A stretch of DNA of 64,000 nucleotides from Stenotrophomonas sp. ATCM1_4 (GTDB lineage Bacteria > Pseudomonadota > Gammaproteobacteria > Xanthomonadales > Xanthomonadaceae): positions 1,574,836 to 1,638,835 of the forward strand of contig NZ_QPFB01000001.1 of the NCBI RefSeq assembly GCF_004348115.1. Reading direction: 5' to 3'. The notes under the pieces are model-generated. The model was not told where the DNA came from and did not search any database. It worked only from the letters and a program-made list of their open reading frames with translations. The position numbers and the translations under genes were made by a program. Shown one piece after another: positions 11,054 through 24,197 of this stretch. The number at the start of each line of letters is the position of its first letter. Within the stretch, counting starts at the first letter, position 1.

Positions 11054-11218
11054 ATGACTGATCCCTCGATTGATCAAGTACGACAACGGGGTGCCATACA
11101 TGCGATCGCACGGATGTCGGGGGCTGAAGCGCAGGGTTTGTCCCGGGTTTCGACCGTGCAACAGGAAGCTCTCACGGCCTTGGTGCGTCATTTGACAGCG
11201 CAACCGGCACCCCAATAG
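11054..11218 (+). CDS. Possible small protein, 54 residues
   Basis: An ATG at 11054 opens 54 codons beginning MTDPSIDQVRQRGAIHAIAR and ending with TAG at 11216-11218. The composition is protein-like, with an amphipathic pattern ending VQQEALTALVRHL, unlike the arginine-rich shadow frames. No Shine-Dalgarno sequence precedes it and I recognise no family. It sits divergently from uvrD and 68 bp before the next plus-strand gene. It could simply be leader sequence. Confidence 0.3.
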   Translation: MTDPSIDQVRQRGAIHAIARMSGAEAQGLSRVSTVQQEALTALVRHLTAQPAPQ

Positions 11219-11286
11219 AGTGTCATCGGCATTACGGTAGTTGCACTGCACGGATCAGCGGTAAGTCAACTTTCAGGAGAAGGATC

Positions 11287-11829
11287 ATGGGAAAGATGAT
11301 CAATGCACTCGCGGGCACGCTCGCGCTGATGGCTGTTCATGGCGCGGCACTCGCCGAGTCGGCCTCCCCGTCCGTACAGGATGTCGATCACCGCCAGGTG
11401 CTTCCTGTCCTGGTCAAGGTGGATGCCAAAGGCCGCGTGTCCGGCGTCAATCCAGCCTTTCGCCTTTCTCCCAGGCTGAACCGCCTGCTGGAGGACAACC
11501 TGCAGGAAATCGTCACTGCTCCCGCCAACAACAAGGACGGCCGCGCAATCAGCAGTCAGTTCATTGCCAACATGGCCTTGATCACACTGACCGCCGAAGA
11601 CGGCAGCCAGGCCGTCCAGTTCACTTACGTCTCCTCGCAGAGCATCCCGCGCGGTGAATGGTCGTGGGCGCATGTCGACAATCGACGCCTTGCGCTGATG
11701 AACCGGGACCAGCCGGTTCGCGGAGGCGAACGCTTCGAGCCATCATTCCGCTCGATGAATCCCCCCAAGGCACCCAACACCGGCGGATCCGAACCGCCCC
11801 CCGCTGGCGGCGGCCAGGGGAAGTCCTGA
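11287..11829 (+). CDS. Secreted protein of unknown function
   Basis: The ATG at 11287 is preceded by AGGAGAAGG. The 180-residue product begins MGKMINALAGTLALMAVHGAALAES, a signal peptide cleaved near residue 23. The middle portion VLVKVDAKGRVSGVNPAFRLSPRLNRLL resembles the beta-strand and helix of periplasmic TonB C-terminal-like domains. The C-terminus is a proline/glycine-rich tail (NPPKAPNTGGSEPPPAGGGQGKS), probably disordered. No function can be given. A strong hairpin terminator follows the stop. Confidence 0.75.
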   Translation: MGKMINALAGTLALMAVHGAALAESASPSVQDVDHRQVLPVLVKVDAKGRVSGVNPAFRLSPRLNRLLEDNLQEIVTAPANNKDGRAISSQFIANMALITLTAEDGSQAVQFTYVSSQSIPRGEWSWAHVDNRRLALMNRDQPVRGGERFEPSFRSMNPPKAPNTGGSEPPPAGGGQGKS

Positions 11830-11836
11830 AACAACA

Positions 11837-11864
11837 GAGGGGCGCCGACGGCGCCCCTCTTCAA
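11837..11864. terminator. Bidirectional hairpin terminator
   Basis: A perfect 10-bp stem, GAGGGGCGCC-GAC-GGCGCCCCTC, lies between convergent genes and is followed by TTCAATT on the plus strand. Confidence 0.75.
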
Positions 11865-11904
11865 TTCCCCGCTGATCATTCCCTGCCCCCGCAGGCGTGA
11901 CGGT

Positions 11905-13281
11905 TCAGCCCAGCGCCACAGCCGCCTGCGCCGCCTGGCCACGCAATTCCGGAATGGCCAGGCTTTCCCACAGCCGGCCGATGCGCAGGCTGCCCAGCAC
12001 CTGCACGCGCGGCTCGACCACGCCGTCGGCGTCGATCAGGCTGCCGTCCGGCGCACTGTCGATGCCCATGCCGTGCGGCCCCGGGCGCGCCAGCCCGCTG
12101 CCCAGCAATTGCTGCAGCAGGGGATTGCGCATGGCCTGGGCGCGCATCTCCACGCCGGTGGCGTTGACCACGCAGTGCACGTCCAGCGGCAACGGATGAC
12201 GGCGCAGGTCCATGGCGGTCAGCCGCACGCAGGCACCCTCGCTGACCGCGGTCTCCAACCGGCCGCGATGCAGCACCAGCCGCTTTTCCTGCTGCAGCTG
12301 CACCAGCTGTGCATGCACGGAGCCGGCGATGCGGTGGCGGTGGATGTCCCAATAGCGCACCACGTGGCGCAGGAAGCGCCGCTGGTCATCGCAGGACAGT
12401 GTCTGCCACAGCGCCTGGCCCATCGGCCGGATCCGCTCCATCACGTTCTGCCAGGGGATGCCGCGCGCGGCGGCCGCGCGCGCATGCCCGCGCAGGGCAT
12501 GCAGGCGCTGGCGCAGGTTCATCGCCAGCAGCGGCTCCGGGTCGTAGTCGGCGGCCGGCCCCTTGGCATGTGGCAACGGCATCAGGGCATGCCGTGACAG
12601 CACGTGAATACGCCCGCGGTGGCCGCTGGCCAGCAGCGACACCACGGTGTCGGCCATGCTCAGGCCGGAGCCGATGATCGCCACGTCGGCATGCTCGGCG
12701 ATCCCACGTACCGCCGCGAAATCCCATGCCTCCACGCGCTTGTCCTCGGGCAGCGAGCCAGCGCCACGGGCCGGCAACGGGCGCAATGCATTGCCCGAGG
12801 CCAGCACCACGCGCCGGGCCTGCACCGCCTGCCCGGAGGCCAGGACCAGGCGCAGGCCATCACCGTCACGGTCCAGCTCAAGCACGCGCTCGGCGCGGAT
12901 CTCCAGCTGTGCGGCGCTGCTGTCCACGGCCTGCTGCAGGCGCGCGCGCAGGTACTCGGCGTACCGCCAGCGCGGCACGAAGCTCGCAGCCAGCGTGTCG
13001 CGCGCCACCCCGGGGAAGGCCTGGGCGTGGATCAGGTAATCGAGGAAGTCCTCGACCTGGTCGGGGAAGCCGCCCATCTTGCCGGCCGGCACGTTGAGCA
13101 GGTGCTCGTCGTAGGGCGTGGCGTAGGCCACGCCGCGCGCCAGTGGCAACGAGGGCTCCAGGATCAGGATGCGCAACGCCGACCGCGCGCCGCGCAGCAG
13201 GCCGATGGCGGTGAGGACGCCGGCGGCACCGCCGCCGATGATGGCCACGTCACACGGCCCGGGGGTATCAAGAACGCTCAT
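11905..13281 (-). CDS. FAD/NAD(P)-binding oxidoreductase (NAD_binding_9 type)
   Basis: With start at 13281, the 458-residue protein opens with a dinucleotide-binding fold, CDVAIIGGGAAGVLTAIGLLRG. It then has the family-specific segment GVAYATPYDEHLLNVPAGKMGGFP, and a second Rossmann motif, ADVAIIGSGLSMADTVVSLLASG, near residue 200. Together these place it in the PF13454-type flavoprotein group often annotated only as FAD/NAD(P)-binding protein. It is cytosolic and its substrate is unknown. No operon partner is present: it converges on the preceding plus-strand gene and is separated from rpmG by a terminator. Confidence 0.85.
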   Translation of the reverse strand: MSVLDTPGPCDVAIIGGGAAGVLTAIGLLRGARSALRILILEPSLPLARGVAYATPYDEHLLNVPAGKMGGFPDQVEDFLDYLIHAQAFPGVARDTLAASFVPRWRYAEYLRARLQQAVDSSAAQLEIRAERVLELDRDGDGLRLVLASGQAVQARRVVLASGNALRPLPARGAGSLPEDKRVEAWDFAAVRGIAEHADVAIIGSGLSMADTVVSLLASGHRGRIHVLSRHALMPLPHAKGPAADYDPEPLLAMNLRQRLHALRGHARAAAARGIPWQNVMERIRPMGQALWQTLSCDDQRRFLRHVVRYWDIHRHRIAGSVHAQLVQLQQEKRLVLHRGRLETAVSEGACVRLTAMDLRRHPLPLDVHCVVNATGVEMRAQAMRNPLLQQLLGSGLARPGPHGMGIDSAPDGSLIDADGVVEPRVQVLGSLRIGRLWESLAIPELRGQAAQAAVALG

Positions 13282-13369
13282 CCGCCCGATTGTAGGCGAT
13301 GCCATCCCCCGGCCTGATGCCCTGCCGGCATGTGTTCATGGGCGATGCGCCGCAGGGCTTTCACACGCC

Positions 13370-13398
13370 TGAAACACAGAACCCGCCTTGCGGCGGGT
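13370..13398 (-). terminator. Terminator of the rpmB-rpmG operon
   Basis: On the minus strand ACCCGCC-GCAA-GGCGGGT (13381-13398) forms a tetraloop hairpin followed by TCTGTGTTTC, starting 37 bp after the rpmG stop. Confidence 0.8.
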
Positions 13399-13434
13399 CC
13401 TGGGTGGAACGGTAAACCAGGCAATCCGGGCGGA

Positions 13435-13599
13435 TTACTTGATCTTGCCTTCCTTGTACATCACATGCTTGCGCACCACCGGATCGTACTTCAGGAATTC
13501 CATCTTCCCCGGGGTGTTCTTCTTGTTCTTGTCGGTCGTGTAGAAGTGGCCAGTGCCGGCCGAGGAAATCATACGGACCTTATCGCGCTTACCTGCCAT
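13435..13599 (-). CDS. rpmG: 50S ribosomal protein L33
   Basis: The 54-residue protein ([20 protein letters not shown] start; C-terminal [18 protein letters not shown]) is L33 of the cysteine-free type. The zinc-binding cysteines of the alternative form are absent. It is a structural component of the large ribosomal subunit near the E site. It follows rpmB by 13 bp and shares its transcript; a terminator lies downstream. Confidence 0.97.
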   Translation of the reverse strand: MAGKRDKVRMISSAGTGHFYTTDKNKKNTPGKMEFLKYDPVVRKHVMYKEGKIK

Positions 13600-13612
13600 G
13601 ATCGTTTACTCC

Positions 13613-13849
13613 TCAGACCTTTTCGCCGCGGGCACGCAGCTCAGCCAGAACGGAATCGATGCCGTTCTTGTCGATGGTGCGCAGTGCATGCGCGGAAACA
13701 CGAAGCTTGACCCAGCGGTTCTCGCTGGCGACCCAGAAACGACGCTCGTGCAGGTTCGGCTGGAAACGACGACGGGTCTTGTTGTTGGCGTGCGAGACGT
13801 TGTTACCCGTCTGCACTCGCTTGCCGGAAACTTGGCATACGCGGGACAT
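13613..13849 (-). CDS. rpmB: 50S ribosomal protein L28
   Basis: The 78-residue protein begins [20 protein letters not shown] and carries [18 protein letters not shown], the L28 signature. The start at 13849 gives the standard L28 length; the frame is open upstream but that extension has no L28 counterpart. It is the first gene of the rpmB-rpmG operon, the usual order in gammaproteobacteria. The 212-bp gap before it should hold the promoter, but none was pinned down. Confidence 0.97.
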   Translation of the reverse strand: MSRVCQVSGKRVQTGNNVSHANNKTRRRFQPNLHERRFWVASENRWVKLRVSAHALRTIDKNGIDSVLAELRARGEKV

Positions 13850-14061
13850 TGCGCACCTCGGTAATGTTGGTGACTTCCTTAGCCAGGAAGACGGCGGCCC
13901 CGGCGGTTGCCCGCCACGTGTCATGGGAATCAAAGGGTTACGCTGACAAGGGTGGGCGAATGACACGTTCCCGACCACCAATCCGGAGGTTTCCGGACAC
14001 AGCGAGCCGGTAATTATGCCGCGCCAAGGCCCCGAGTGCAAATCACCGGCCGCAGCGGGGC

Positions 14062-14748
14062 CTATTGGGGGGCGAAGTCCAGCGTCCGGCGCCAGCGCAG
14101 CGGCGTGCCGGCCCGGCCCGGGTCCGGCGGGAACAGGCTCAGGTAGCCGGCGGCGATGGCGCGGTCACGCAGGCGTTCACCCACGCCCTCGGCCACTTCC
14201 ACCTCCACATGGGTGACCTTGCCTTGCGGGTCGACGTCCATCGCCCAGACCAGCCGGCCCGACCATTGTTCCGGCGGGATCGAGGCATCGTAGTTCGGGC
14301 GGCCGGCGACGTAGGGAATGCCACGCTCCTGGAACAACGGCGAGTCCTCCAGGCTTGGATCGACGCGGATCGTCGCGGTGTTGGTGCCGCCGTCACCGAG
14401 GAGGACATGCGCCGTCCAGTCTCCCGGCCTGCCACCGATGCCCAGGTCGGCCCGGTAGCACCGTTTGGCGCCGCGGTAGTCGTCATAGCGGTGCAGGGAT
14501 ACCTGCTTGCCGTCGGCATCGCGCAGCTCCAGCTGCAGGCCACCGACATCGTCGGTCGTGGCATTGGCGGCCACGCAGACCTGGTGCTCGTGATCGCCCG
14601 TCATGACGAACTGCCGCGTCTGCTGGCGGGCAATCGCGTCAGCCGGTGTCCTGGACCACAGGAACTCGATGTAGATGGGGCTGTCCTGCGCGGCGGCCGG
14701 GCCACACAGCGACAACAGAACCGGCACGGCAAGATGGTGCATACGCAT
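14062..14748 (-). CDS. Secreted protein with a TonB-C-like domain
   Basis: The 228-residue product starts with signal peptide [21 protein letters not shown] (alternative ATG two codons in). The last third, [51 protein letters not shown], resembles the C-terminal fold of TonB-type proteins: a strand, a helix and a strand with an xFxPxxxxG-like turn. Unlike real TonB there is no proline-rich spacer or N-terminal anchor, so it is probably periplasmic and not an energy transducer. The first two thirds are unrecognised. It is a stand-alone gene. Confidence 0.68.
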   Translation of the reverse strand: MRMHHLAVPVLLSLCGPAAAQDSPIYIEFLWSRTPADAIARQQTRQFVMTGDHEHQVCVAANATTDDVGGLQLELRDADGKQVSLHRYDDYRGAKRCYRADLGIGGRPGDWTAHVLLGDGGTNTATIRVDPSLEDSPLFQERGIPYVAGRPNYDASIPPEQWSGRLVWAMDVDPQGKVTHVEVEVAEGVGERLRDRAIAAGYLSLFPPDPGRAGTPLRWRRTLDFAPQ

Positions 14749-14806
14749 GGGCCCGCTCCCTGGATGTACCGCCCGACTCTAGCCAGCCCGGCGCACGCAC
14801 ATCAAG

Positions 14807-15439
14807 TCAGGCCGCACGTGCCTGCGCGCCACGCAGTTCACGCCAGGCCGCGCGCGCCACCTTCCAGGCCGAGCGCAGGAACAGCAGCAGCAAGGCCACG
14901 GCGATCAGCAGGTCCGGCCAACCGGCACCGAACGCCCACACCGCCAGCGCGGCCAGGATCACGGCACTGCCTTCGTACACATCGTTCAGCGAACACGCCC
15001 AGGCCGAGGCCAGGTTGATGTCGCCCTGTCGGTACGGCCACAGCAGGCGCAGGCACAGCAGGTTGGCGACCAGATTCAGCAGCGCGGCGATGCCCATGCT
15101 TTCGAACAGCGGCAGGTGCGGATGGGCCAGCTTCCAGCCGATGCCCACGGCCACCGCGATGGCCGCGCACAGGATGAACACCGCCTTGAGCAGGGCCACG
15201 CGCGCCTTGGCGGCGAGGCTGGCACCGACCACCGCCAGGCTCAGCGCATAGGTCAGCGCGTCGCCGAGATTGTCCAGGCTGCCGGACAGCAATGAGGCCG
15301 AGCCGCTGTGCCAGGCCGCGCCCATCATCATCACGAACGTCAGCAGGTTGATGACCAGCACCTGCACCAGCACCCGCCGTTGGCGGGCCTGCATGCGTTC
15401 GACTTCCAGGGTTTTGCCGCAGCCGCAACACTCGCTCAT
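14807..15439 (-). CDS. Cation diffusion facilitator family transporter
   Basis: The ATG at 15439 gives 210 residues. The N-terminus MSECCGCGKTLEVERMQARQ has a clustered CC-x-C motif that may bind metal. Six hydrophobic segments follow, with the family-typical HSGSASLLSGSLDNLGDALTYALSL in helix 2 (metal-site D/N) and SLNDVYEGSAVI in helix 5. The classical cytoplasmic C-terminal domain is missing, so it is a short CDF. It lies just downstream of czcA on the same strand and likely shares the heavy-metal export task, exchanging metal for protons across the inner membrane. Confidence 0.82.
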   Translation of the reverse strand: MSECCGCGKTLEVERMQARQRRVLVQVLVINLLTFVMMMGAAWHSGSASLLSGSLDNLGDALTYALSLAVVGASLAAKARVALLKAVFILCAAIAVAVGIGWKLAHPHLPLFESMGIAALLNLVANLLCLRLLWPYRQGDINLASAWACSLNDVYEGSAVILAALAVWAFGAGWPDLLIAVALLLLFLRSAWKVARAAWRELRGAQARAA

Positions 15440-15596
15440 GGGGGGCTCAAGGTTTTCGTCGCGGCTATTGTCGCGCTGGAGCGGATCGTTTGCAGGAGGT
15501 TGTAGGTCCTTTGGGCTCCGTGACGCTTGGTAAGCGCTGCGCATCCGGAATGTTCCGTGCTCCCAGTGCATTGCGAGCCAGGAGCGCCCCTCACCC

Positions 15597-15704
15597 CAAC
15601 CCCCGCTCCACGCCCCGGCCCCTGCGCTGGTGCAAGGACGTTCGACGGGCCGCGAACCGGTGGTTCGCAAGCGGCCCCTCTTACCCCGCTAGCGGGAGAG
15701 GGGC
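15597..15704. repeat. Dispersed intergenic repeats
   Basis: The 286-bp gap between the CDF gene and czcA holds GC-rich inverted elements: CCCCTCACCCC at its left edge and a CCCCTCTTACCCCGCTAGCGGGAGAGGGG hairpin at its right (described by its ends only). It also has a short dyad CGAACCGGTGGTTCG. I see no gene in it. Confidence 0.6.
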
Positions 15705-15725
15705 TCAAAGCATGCCCGCGAGCAC

Positions 15726-19893
<4,168 letters not shown>

Positions 19894-19897
<4 letters not shown>

Positions 19898-21174
19898 CGT
19901 GCGTTCTCCAGGGCAACGGTGGCGTCATCGGCGAGCATCGACTGGCCGGTGAGACGCTGGATTTCAATCAGGGCAGTCTGTGCGGCGATGGCCGAATCGA
20001 GCTGGCGCTGGCGCGCCTCGATGCGCATGGCCTGCAACTGCGCCCATTCCATATAGCTGGCCGCGCCGGCACGCCAGGCCTGTTCGGCGGCACGTTCGGC
20101 CTTCTGCAGCTGCGGCAGCACGTCGCGCTGCAGGCGTTCCACCTCCAGCCGTGCACCGGCATAGCGGCCATGTGCTTCGGCCAGCGTGGCGTACAGCTGT
20201 TGCAGGCGCGCCTTGCGCTCATAGGGCAGCAACGCGAGGTTGGCCTCGGCTTCGCGGATTTCCGGCGCGGCGCGGCGTGCGCTGCCGAGCGGGATGCTGA
20301 AACCCCCGACCAGCGACGTGGCGCTGTCGGCGCGGCTGTTGCGCACCCCGACCTGCCAGTTCCAGTCCGGGCGCGCGGCAGTACGTGCCAGCTGCAGCTG
20401 GGCATCGCGGACGCGCTCCTCGCCCAGCAACTCGGCCAGCTCCGGTGCACGCTGCAGTTCGTCGGCCAGCACGTCGAAGTCACGTACCGCCGGCAGGCGC
20501 AGGGCATTGCCGCTGACCGACGCGAAACCCGCCTGGCGTGCGCCCCACAAGGCGGCCAGGGCCAGGCGCGCCGAGGCGGCTTCCTGGGTGGCGCGGTCGC
20601 GGTCCAGCTCGGCCTGCGCCAGCATCGCCTGCGCGGTGAACAGCACCGATTCCGGTGATGCACCGGCCTGCAGCCGCACGCGCGCGGCATTCACCGCACG
20701 ACGGCGCTGCTCGATGTCGGTCAGGGCGATGTCCAGCGCGGACTGCGCGCGCGCCACGTCGAGGTAGCGACGGGCGGTTTCTGCCAGCAGGTCCAGCCGC
20801 GCGGTGGCACGCTGCGGGGCCAGGGCGTCGAGGTTGGACTGCGCCAGCAGACGGCGCGCGTCGAGCTTGCCGCCGCGCTCCAGCACGCCGGACAGGCTGA
20901 CGGTGGTTTCCAGCCCCTTCAGGCCACGGTTGTCGCCGCTGCCGAGCAGGTTCTCGACATCGACGCCGAACTGCAGCGGCGGGCGCAGCGAAGCGGCGTC
21001 ACGGCGTGCTTCCCGCACGGGACGTTGTGCATCGACCAATTGCAGGTCGGGGTGGTCAACGGCGACGCGGGCGATGGCCGCGTCCAGGCTCAACGGAACA
21101 GCAGACGCCGGTGCCTGCGCGTACACGCGCGGCACCAGCGCAAAGGCGGCTATCGCCGCCAGGCGCATCCACAT
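19894..21174 (-). CDS. czcC: TolC-family outer membrane efflux protein, CzcC
   Basis: The 426-residue protein begins with signal peptide MWMRLAAIAAFALVPRVYAQ and has the two repeated OEP halves rich in heptad-patterned helices (LAETARRYLDVARAQSALDIA; AEAHGRYAGARLEVERLQRDVLPQL). It forms the trimeric outer-membrane channel of the Czc pump. It is shorter than average TolC (about 450-490), as CzcC proteins are. The gene heads the C-B-A run and lies 55 bp after a czcI-like gene. Confidence 0.9.
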
Positions 21175-21229
21175 GGGGAATCTCCAGATAGCAGTTGCAG
21201 ACGTGGGAGCCGGCCAATGGGCCGGGACG

Positions 21230-21613
21230 TCAGGCGGCTATCGGGGGACGGAACAGGCTCTCGGCCGGCTGCGAGGCGCACTGCGGCACCTGCGCCAGCG
21301 GTGCGGACTGTACCGGCGGGAACGACAGCGACCACGCCGGCGCCAGGGTCGGCAGCACGCCGCCATGGCAGTGGCAGTCCACGCAGTGCACCAGGGCATG
21401 CAACAGCGCGTTGGCGGCATCCTCGGCATCGGGCGCCTTGGCCAGCGCCGCGTCGTCGTGTTCATGCACGTCGGCGCCGATATCGGCATGCGACAGCATG
21501 TGGATGTCGGTCAATGCCGAGGCCAGCGAGGTACCGAACACGCCAAAACCCACCAGCGCCAGCATCAGCAGGCGCAGCAGGAACAGGCGGCGGTGGCGCA
21601 GGGACTGCAGCAT
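21230..21613 (-). CDS. CzcI-like small metal-resistance protein
   Basis: The 127-residue product has an N-terminal hydrophobic stretch (LFLLRLLMLALVGFGVFGTSLASA) that may be a signal or anchor. It then has a region rich in potential metal ligands: DIHMLSHADIGADVHEHDD, and HCVDCHCHGG near residue 75. Its position as first gene before czcC matches czcI in other czc operons, whose product is thought to tune expression. The family assignment is based on size, ligands and context only. Confidence 0.65.
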   Translation of the reverse strand: MLQSLRHRRLFLLRLLMLALVGFGVFGTSLASALTDIHMLSHADIGADVHEHDDAALAKAPDAEDAANALLHALVHCVDCHCHGGVLPTLAPAWSLSFPPVQSAPLAQVPQCASQPAESLFRPPIAA

Positions 21614-21655
21614 CGGCGCAGCCTAGCCGGGGCGGGCGCCGTTACACAATCGCAG

Positions 21656-21954
21656 GGGGCCGAAAGCGGCCCTCATCCGCCCTGCGGGCCCCTCGCTCCG
21701 CGCCCCTGCCCAGCGCAGCGCGCTGGGCGTTCGGTCTTGTACGAGCCAATGGCTCGTAAGCAACAAGTCCTCACCCCGCGGGCGGGAGAAGGGACGGGTT
21801 GGCCGCACGCTGGAGCAGTGCCTGCAATTGCGGCTCTGGTTGGTCGCAAACTGCGGCAGTGTTGGTCGCCCGCTGGAGCAATACCTGCAATTGCAGTACC
21901 CCAACCCTTCTCCCGCGTGCGGGAGAAGGTGGCGCGCAGCGCCGGATGAGGGCG
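21656..21954. repeat. Repeat-filled intergenic region
   Basis: The 355-bp gap has no gene. It has palindromic elements at 21656-21802 (including CCCGCGGGCGGGAGAAGGG) and at 21899-21954 (CTTCTCCCGCGTGCGGGAGAAG). Between them an imperfect direct repeat carries GCTGGAGCAGTGCCTGCAATTGC (21808-21830) and again GCTGGAGCAATACCTGCAATTGC (21872-21894), shown here only to mark their ends and likeness. Confidence 0.7.
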
Positions 21955-21968
21955 CCTTTGCTTCGGCC

Positions 21969-23753
21969 TTACTTGGCGTTCTTGCGTTGCTCAATATAGG
22001 CACGCACCTGCTGCTCCAGCACCGGCAGCGGCACCGAACCCAGGCGCAGGATGGTGTCGTGGAAGCCCTTGACGTCGAAGCGGCTGCCCAGCGCCTGCTC
22101 GGCCTCGGCACGCAGGCGCACGATGGTGATCTCGCCCAGCTTGTAGCTCAATGCCTGCGCCGGCCAGGAGATGTAGCGGTCGACCTCGGTGGTCACCTCG
22201 TGCTCGCTCAGCGCGGTGTGGTCACGCAGGTAGGCGATGGCGTGCTCGCGGGTCCAGCCGTAGTGATGCACGCCGGTGTCGATCACCAGCCGGCAGGCAC
22301 GCCACATCTCGTAGGTCAGCCGACCGAAGTCCTCGTACGGGGTCTGGTAGATGCCCATCTCCACGCCGAGCTTCTCGGTGTACAGGCCCCAGCCCTCGCC
22401 GTAGGCGGAGATGTAGTTGTTGCGACGGAACTCCGGCAGGTCGGTCTGCTCGGCAGCCAATGCACCCTGCAGCGCGTGGCCCGGGTCGGACTCATGCAGG
22501 GTCAACGCCGGCAGGTTGTACAGCGGGCGTGCCGGCAGGTTGTAGGTGTTGAGCCAGTAAGTGCCCATGCCGCCGCGGCCGGCGGTCCAGAACGGGGCGA
22601 TGTCCGGCGGCACCGGCACGATGGTGAAGCGCGCGCGCGGCAGCGTCATGTAGCGACCGATCACGCCGTCCACGCGCTTGGAGATCCACGCCGCGCGCCA
22701 CAGCAGTTCGTCCGGGGTCTTGGCGTAGAACTGCGGGTCGGTACGCAGGAACTGGAGGAAATCGGCGAAGCGGGTGTCCGGGCTTTTGCCGGTGAAGCCG
22801 ACCTTGTCGATGATGGCGTTCATCTCGCCCTGGATGCGCTTCACCTCGGCCAGGCCCTGCGCATGGATCTCCTGCGGGCTCATGTCCAGCGTGGTGTACT
22901 CGCGGATCTGCTGGCGATAGAACTCCTTGCCGCCGGGCATCTTCTCGGCGGCAAGGGTGGTGCGCGACTGCGGCACGTACTCTTCGCGGAAGAAGGTCAA
23001 CAGCTTGCCGAACGCCGGTACCACGCTGCCGCTGATGGCCTGCCGGGCATCGGCCTGCAGGCTGGCCTGCTCGGTGGCGGGGATGCTGGACGGCATCTTC
23101 TGCAACGGTTCGTACAACGGCGACTGGGTCGGGTCCTTCAGCCCGGCCACGGTCGAGATCGACACGTCTCGGCCTTCAAGCACCGCGCGCGGCACGCTGA
23201 AGCCGCGCGCCAGGCCGGCACGCATGTTGACCATCTGCTGGTCGAAGTAGCGCGGCACGTCGTTCAGGCGCGCGATGTAGGCACGGTACTCGGCGGCGGT
23301 CTTCATCTCGCGCCGGGCCATGAAGCTCAGGTTCGACCAGAACGAGGAGTCCGAGTTGAACGGCATCTCGTAGGTGCCCTGGCGCACTTCGTCGGCCAGG
23401 TTCTCCACCTGGTACCTGTAGATGGCGTAGTTGACCTGGTTCTCGGCCGAGAGCGTGGCCGGGTCGATGCCCTCCAGCTGCTTGAGCACCTCGTCCCACA
23501 CCTTGAGCCGGGCCTGCTGGGCCTGCGCGCCGACATCGGGCAGGGTGGTCGCGTCGGCCGGGGCGTCACCGTCCTCGCTGGCCTCGCCGCCGCCGGTCTG
23601 CCGCCAGGCCCATTCCTTCTCGTAGATCGCCTGGAACCGGGCATCGGCCGCCTGCGTCGCCAGCGTGGACGGCGCGGCAGGCTGGGCGGCAAGGGCAGGC
23701 ACGGCGCTCAGGCCAAGGGCAAGCAGGAGGGCGGCGGTCAGCGGTGATTTCAC
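21969..23753 (-). CDS. DUF885 family secreted metallopeptidase-like protein
   Basis: A GTG at 23753 starts a 594-residue protein with signal peptide MKSPLTAALLLALGLSAVPALAA. The central motif LHESDPGHALQ and the later YGEGWGLYTEKL match the DUF885 hallmarks (HExxPGHxxQ and EGWxxYxE), which are thought to form a zinc site like that of M3/M32-type peptidases. It would act in the periplasm or outside. Some members are lipoproteins, but no lipobox is seen here. It is transcribed alone, between the repeat region and a short gap before the LAB_N gene. Confidence 0.85.
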   Translation of the reverse strand: MKSPLTAALLLALGLSAVPALAAQPAAPSTLATQAADARFQAIYEKEWAWRQTGGGEASEDGDAPADATTLPDVGAQAQQARLKVWDEVLKQLEGIDPATLSAENQVNYAIYRYQVENLADEVRQGTYEMPFNSDSSFWSNLSFMARREMKTAAEYRAYIARLNDVPRYFDQQMVNMRAGLARGFSVPRAVLEGRDVSISTVAGLKDPTQSPLYEPLQKMPSSIPATEQASLQADARQAISGSVVPAFGKLLTFFREEYVPQSRTTLAAEKMPGGKEFYRQQIREYTTLDMSPQEIHAQGLAEVKRIQGEMNAIIDKVGFTGKSPDTRFADFLQFLRTDPQFYAKTPDELLWRAAWISKRVDGVIGRYMTLPRARFTIVPVPPDIAPFWTAGRGGMGTYWLNTYNLPARPLYNLPALTLHESDPGHALQGALAAEQTDLPEFRRNNYISAYGEGWGLYTEKLGVEMGIYQTPYEDFGRLTYEMWRACRLVIDTGVHHYGWTREHAIAYLRDHTALSEHEVTTEVDRYISWPAQALSYKLGEITIVRLRAEAEQALGSRFDVKGFHDTILRLGSVPLPVLEQQVRAYIEQRKNAK

Positions 23754-23859
23754 GATCAGGATTCCCCGGATGAAGACAGTTCACCCCGGATCATCGCATT
23801 GAAGCCGCTGCCCGACCTAGACCGATTCAGGCGGCAAAAGCGCCGGAATCGCGCCGCCG

Positions 23860-24195
23860 TCAGTGCCCTGCCTTGTCCCGTTTCCAGCCGCGGTGCTTGA
23901 TGTCCAGGCGCAGGCTGTACAGCGCGGTGAAGGCCGGGAACAGGTTCTGGATGACGCCGACCGCGTCCTGCTTGGCCGAGAACACGAAGTAGCTCAGCGT
24001 CATCAGGCTGCCCAGCACGCTCATGTACCAGAACAGGCGCGGGATCACCGGCTTGCCGGCGCGCCGCGAGGCGACGAACTGCACCAGCCAGCGTCCGCCG
24101 AACATCAACGCGCCGGTCAGGCCGATGAGCTTCCACGGCGACATGTGCACGCCGGTCCACTCCAGCCAGACCAGCGGCTGGTTCATGAAATCCAT
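23860..24195 (-). CDS. Lipid-A-disaccharide synthase N-terminal-like membrane protein
   Basis: The start at 24195 gives 111 residues with three hydrophobic segments (WKLIGLTGALMFGGRWLVQFVAS, IPRLFWYMSVLGSLMTLSYFVF, and AVGVIQNLFPAFTALYSL). These are the LAB_N domain that in some bacteria is fused to LpxB. As a stand-alone protein it is probably a membrane partner of the adjacent glycosyltransferase, in the style of the small proteins beside polyprenyl-phosphate sugar transferases. Its ATG lies 2 bp past the stop of the glycosyltransferase gene, so the two are co-translated. Confidence 0.85.
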   Translation of the reverse strand: MDFMNQPLVWLEWTGVHMSPWKLIGLTGALMFGGRWLVQFVASRRAGKPVIPRLFWYMSVLGSLMTLSYFVFSAKQDAVGVIQNLFPAFTALYSLRLDIKHRGWKRDKAGH

Positions 24196-24197
24196 GC

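Noticed and set aside
9323..11218. A 631-codon open frame on the plus strand opposite uvrD
   Set aside because: It is the antisense shadow of uvrD in high-GC DNA; its translation is His/Arg/Gln-rich without domains.
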